Below, piece by piece: positions 4,555 through 5,142 of a DNA stretch of 5,142 bases (the first letter of the stretch is position 1; each line of letters begins with the position of its first letter). The stretch is from CAZHJA01 sp964532865 (GTDB lineage: Bacteria; Patescibacteriota; Microgenomatia; UBA1406; GWC2-37-13): contig CAZHJA010000049.1 of the NCBI GenBank assembly GCA_964532865.1, positions 1 to 5,142 on the forward strand. Direction: 5' to 3'. A model generated the notes under the pieces. It had not been told where the DNA came from, searched no databases, and was given only the letters and a program-made list of their open reading frames with translations. The translations under genes and the position numbers were made by a program.

Positions 4555-5142
4555 TTATTCAGCCACTCTTGTTGCTAGAACAAGCAGTCTTTTTAAAGTA
4601 GTTCCAGGAGGCCAGCATGTTTGAAGAGTTAAAAACTCTTTATTAGTTTTTCTTGTTAAATATTCTACTTGAGAAGGAGTAACGACTTTTTTGTCAATTA
4701 CTTTATATACATTTCTTTTGCCTTTATAGAAAACATTAATTTCATCTCCTTTTTCAAGCTTGTATAATAAATAAAATACTGCATTATAGCTTCCAACATT
4801 CCATAAATAATCTGTTGAATGTGCATAAAGAAATACATGACCCCCCTCGCCTGGAAAAGCAGTGCCTAAAGCATGCGCTACGCCTTTTTTTAATGCTTCT
4901 AAATATACTTTTTCATCTGTTGGGTCTATGTTGGGTTGAACTTTTGCATTTGCAGCAATTTTAGGAATAACAATTGAAAAATATGGGTCTTCTGGAACAA
5001 GAAGTTCTGTCTTTTTAAACTCAAATGTTTTTGCAAGCAGTCCTTTAGGTCTATCTTGTCTAATATCTTTATCTTTTAAACCAGCTACGATATATGTTTT
5101 TTCAAACCTGGAGTCTATAAAATACCTAACCTCTTCCTTTAC
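4555..5142 (-). CDS. Sortase, C-terminal 195 residues (N-terminus beyond the window)
   Basis: Sortases are extracytoplasmic cysteine transpeptidases that cut a C-terminal sorting signal and join the protein to the cell wall or to another protein. The frame stays open from the right edge to TAA at 4555-4557. The three active-site residues are visible: His in FLYAHSTDYLWN (codon 4819-4821), Cys in LTLQTCWPPGT (codon 4615-4617), and Arg in KRLLV (codon 4588-4590). Between them are strands such as YKLEKGDEINVFYKGKRNVY and VEYLTRKTNKEFLTL. Upstream lies FSIVIPKIAANAKVQPNI, the usual first strands of the sortase barrel. The N-terminal signal anchor must lie beyond 5142, so the start cannot be set. 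The TCWPPGT motif resembles sortases common in CPR bacteria; class is uncertain. The stop is 10 bases from the end of the convergent PEGA gene. Confidence 0.93.
   Translation of the reverse strand, partial: VKEEVRYFIDSRFEKTYIVAGLKDKDIRQDRPKGLLAKTFEFKKTELLVPEDPYFSIVIPKIAANAKVQPNIDPTDEKVYLEALKKGVAHALGTAFPGEGGHVFLYAHSTDYLWNVGSYNAVFYLLYKLEKGDEINVFYKGKRNVYKVIDKKVVTPSQVEYLTRKTNKEFLTLQTCWPPGTTLKRLLVLATRVAE

Noticed and set aside
1..5142. CRISPR array, insertion sequence or toxin-antitoxin pair
   Set aside because: No regularly spaced direct repeats, no terminal inverted repeats flanking a transposase, and no paired small genes were found on either strand.

Overview
The window is a strongly A+T-rich bacterial chromosome segment (about 70% A+T by eye, except in the tRNA genes). 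It looks like a small-genome member of the Candidate Phyla Radiation (Patescibacteria), most likely the Microgenomates side. This rests on remembered family resemblance, not a search. The clues are an N-anchored PEGA/beta-propeller protein with an 'ARGYRIDF...LRPTG' start, a sortase with a TCWPPGT...KRL active site, a winged-helix/nucleotidyltransferase protein paired with a WecG/TagA/CpsF glycosyltransferase, and no Shine-Dalgarno sequence before any start. TGA acts as a stop, so the UGA-to-glycine code of some CPR lineages is not supported.

Layout. Positions 1-186 (minus strand) hold tRNA-Leu(CAG) followed by tRNA-Ser(GCT), with their own extended -10 promoter lying over the stop codon of the gene before them. 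Positions 206-1896 (minus) hold a two-gene unit: a WecG/TagA/CpsF-family glycosyltransferase, then a nucleotidyltransferase-fold protein overlapping it by ATGA. Positions 1897-2165 have no clear gene; they hold a likely promoter, two perfect short palindromes and a short coding-like stretch that may be a gene relic. Positions 2166-3176 (minus) encode an MreB-type actin homologue. Positions 3177-3320 are a divergent promoter region. Positions 3321-4544 (plus) encode a membrane-anchored PEGA-domain protein. Positions 4555-5142 (minus) hold the C-terminal 195 residues of a sortase running off the right edge, convergent with the PEGA gene and 10 bases from it.

The protein genes share a cell-envelope theme: shape control (MreB), a probable surface-polymer glycosyltransferase with an associated nucleotidyltransferase, an extracytoplasmic PEGA protein, and a sortase that would attach proteins to the surface or to each other. 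I found no CRISPR array, insertion sequence, phage gene or defence system. The items most worth a second look are the nucleotidyltransferase/glycosyltransferase pair, altered nucleotide-site residues in MreB, the symmetric divergent promoter, the paired palindromes, and the coding-like remnant between mreB and the glycosyltransferase.
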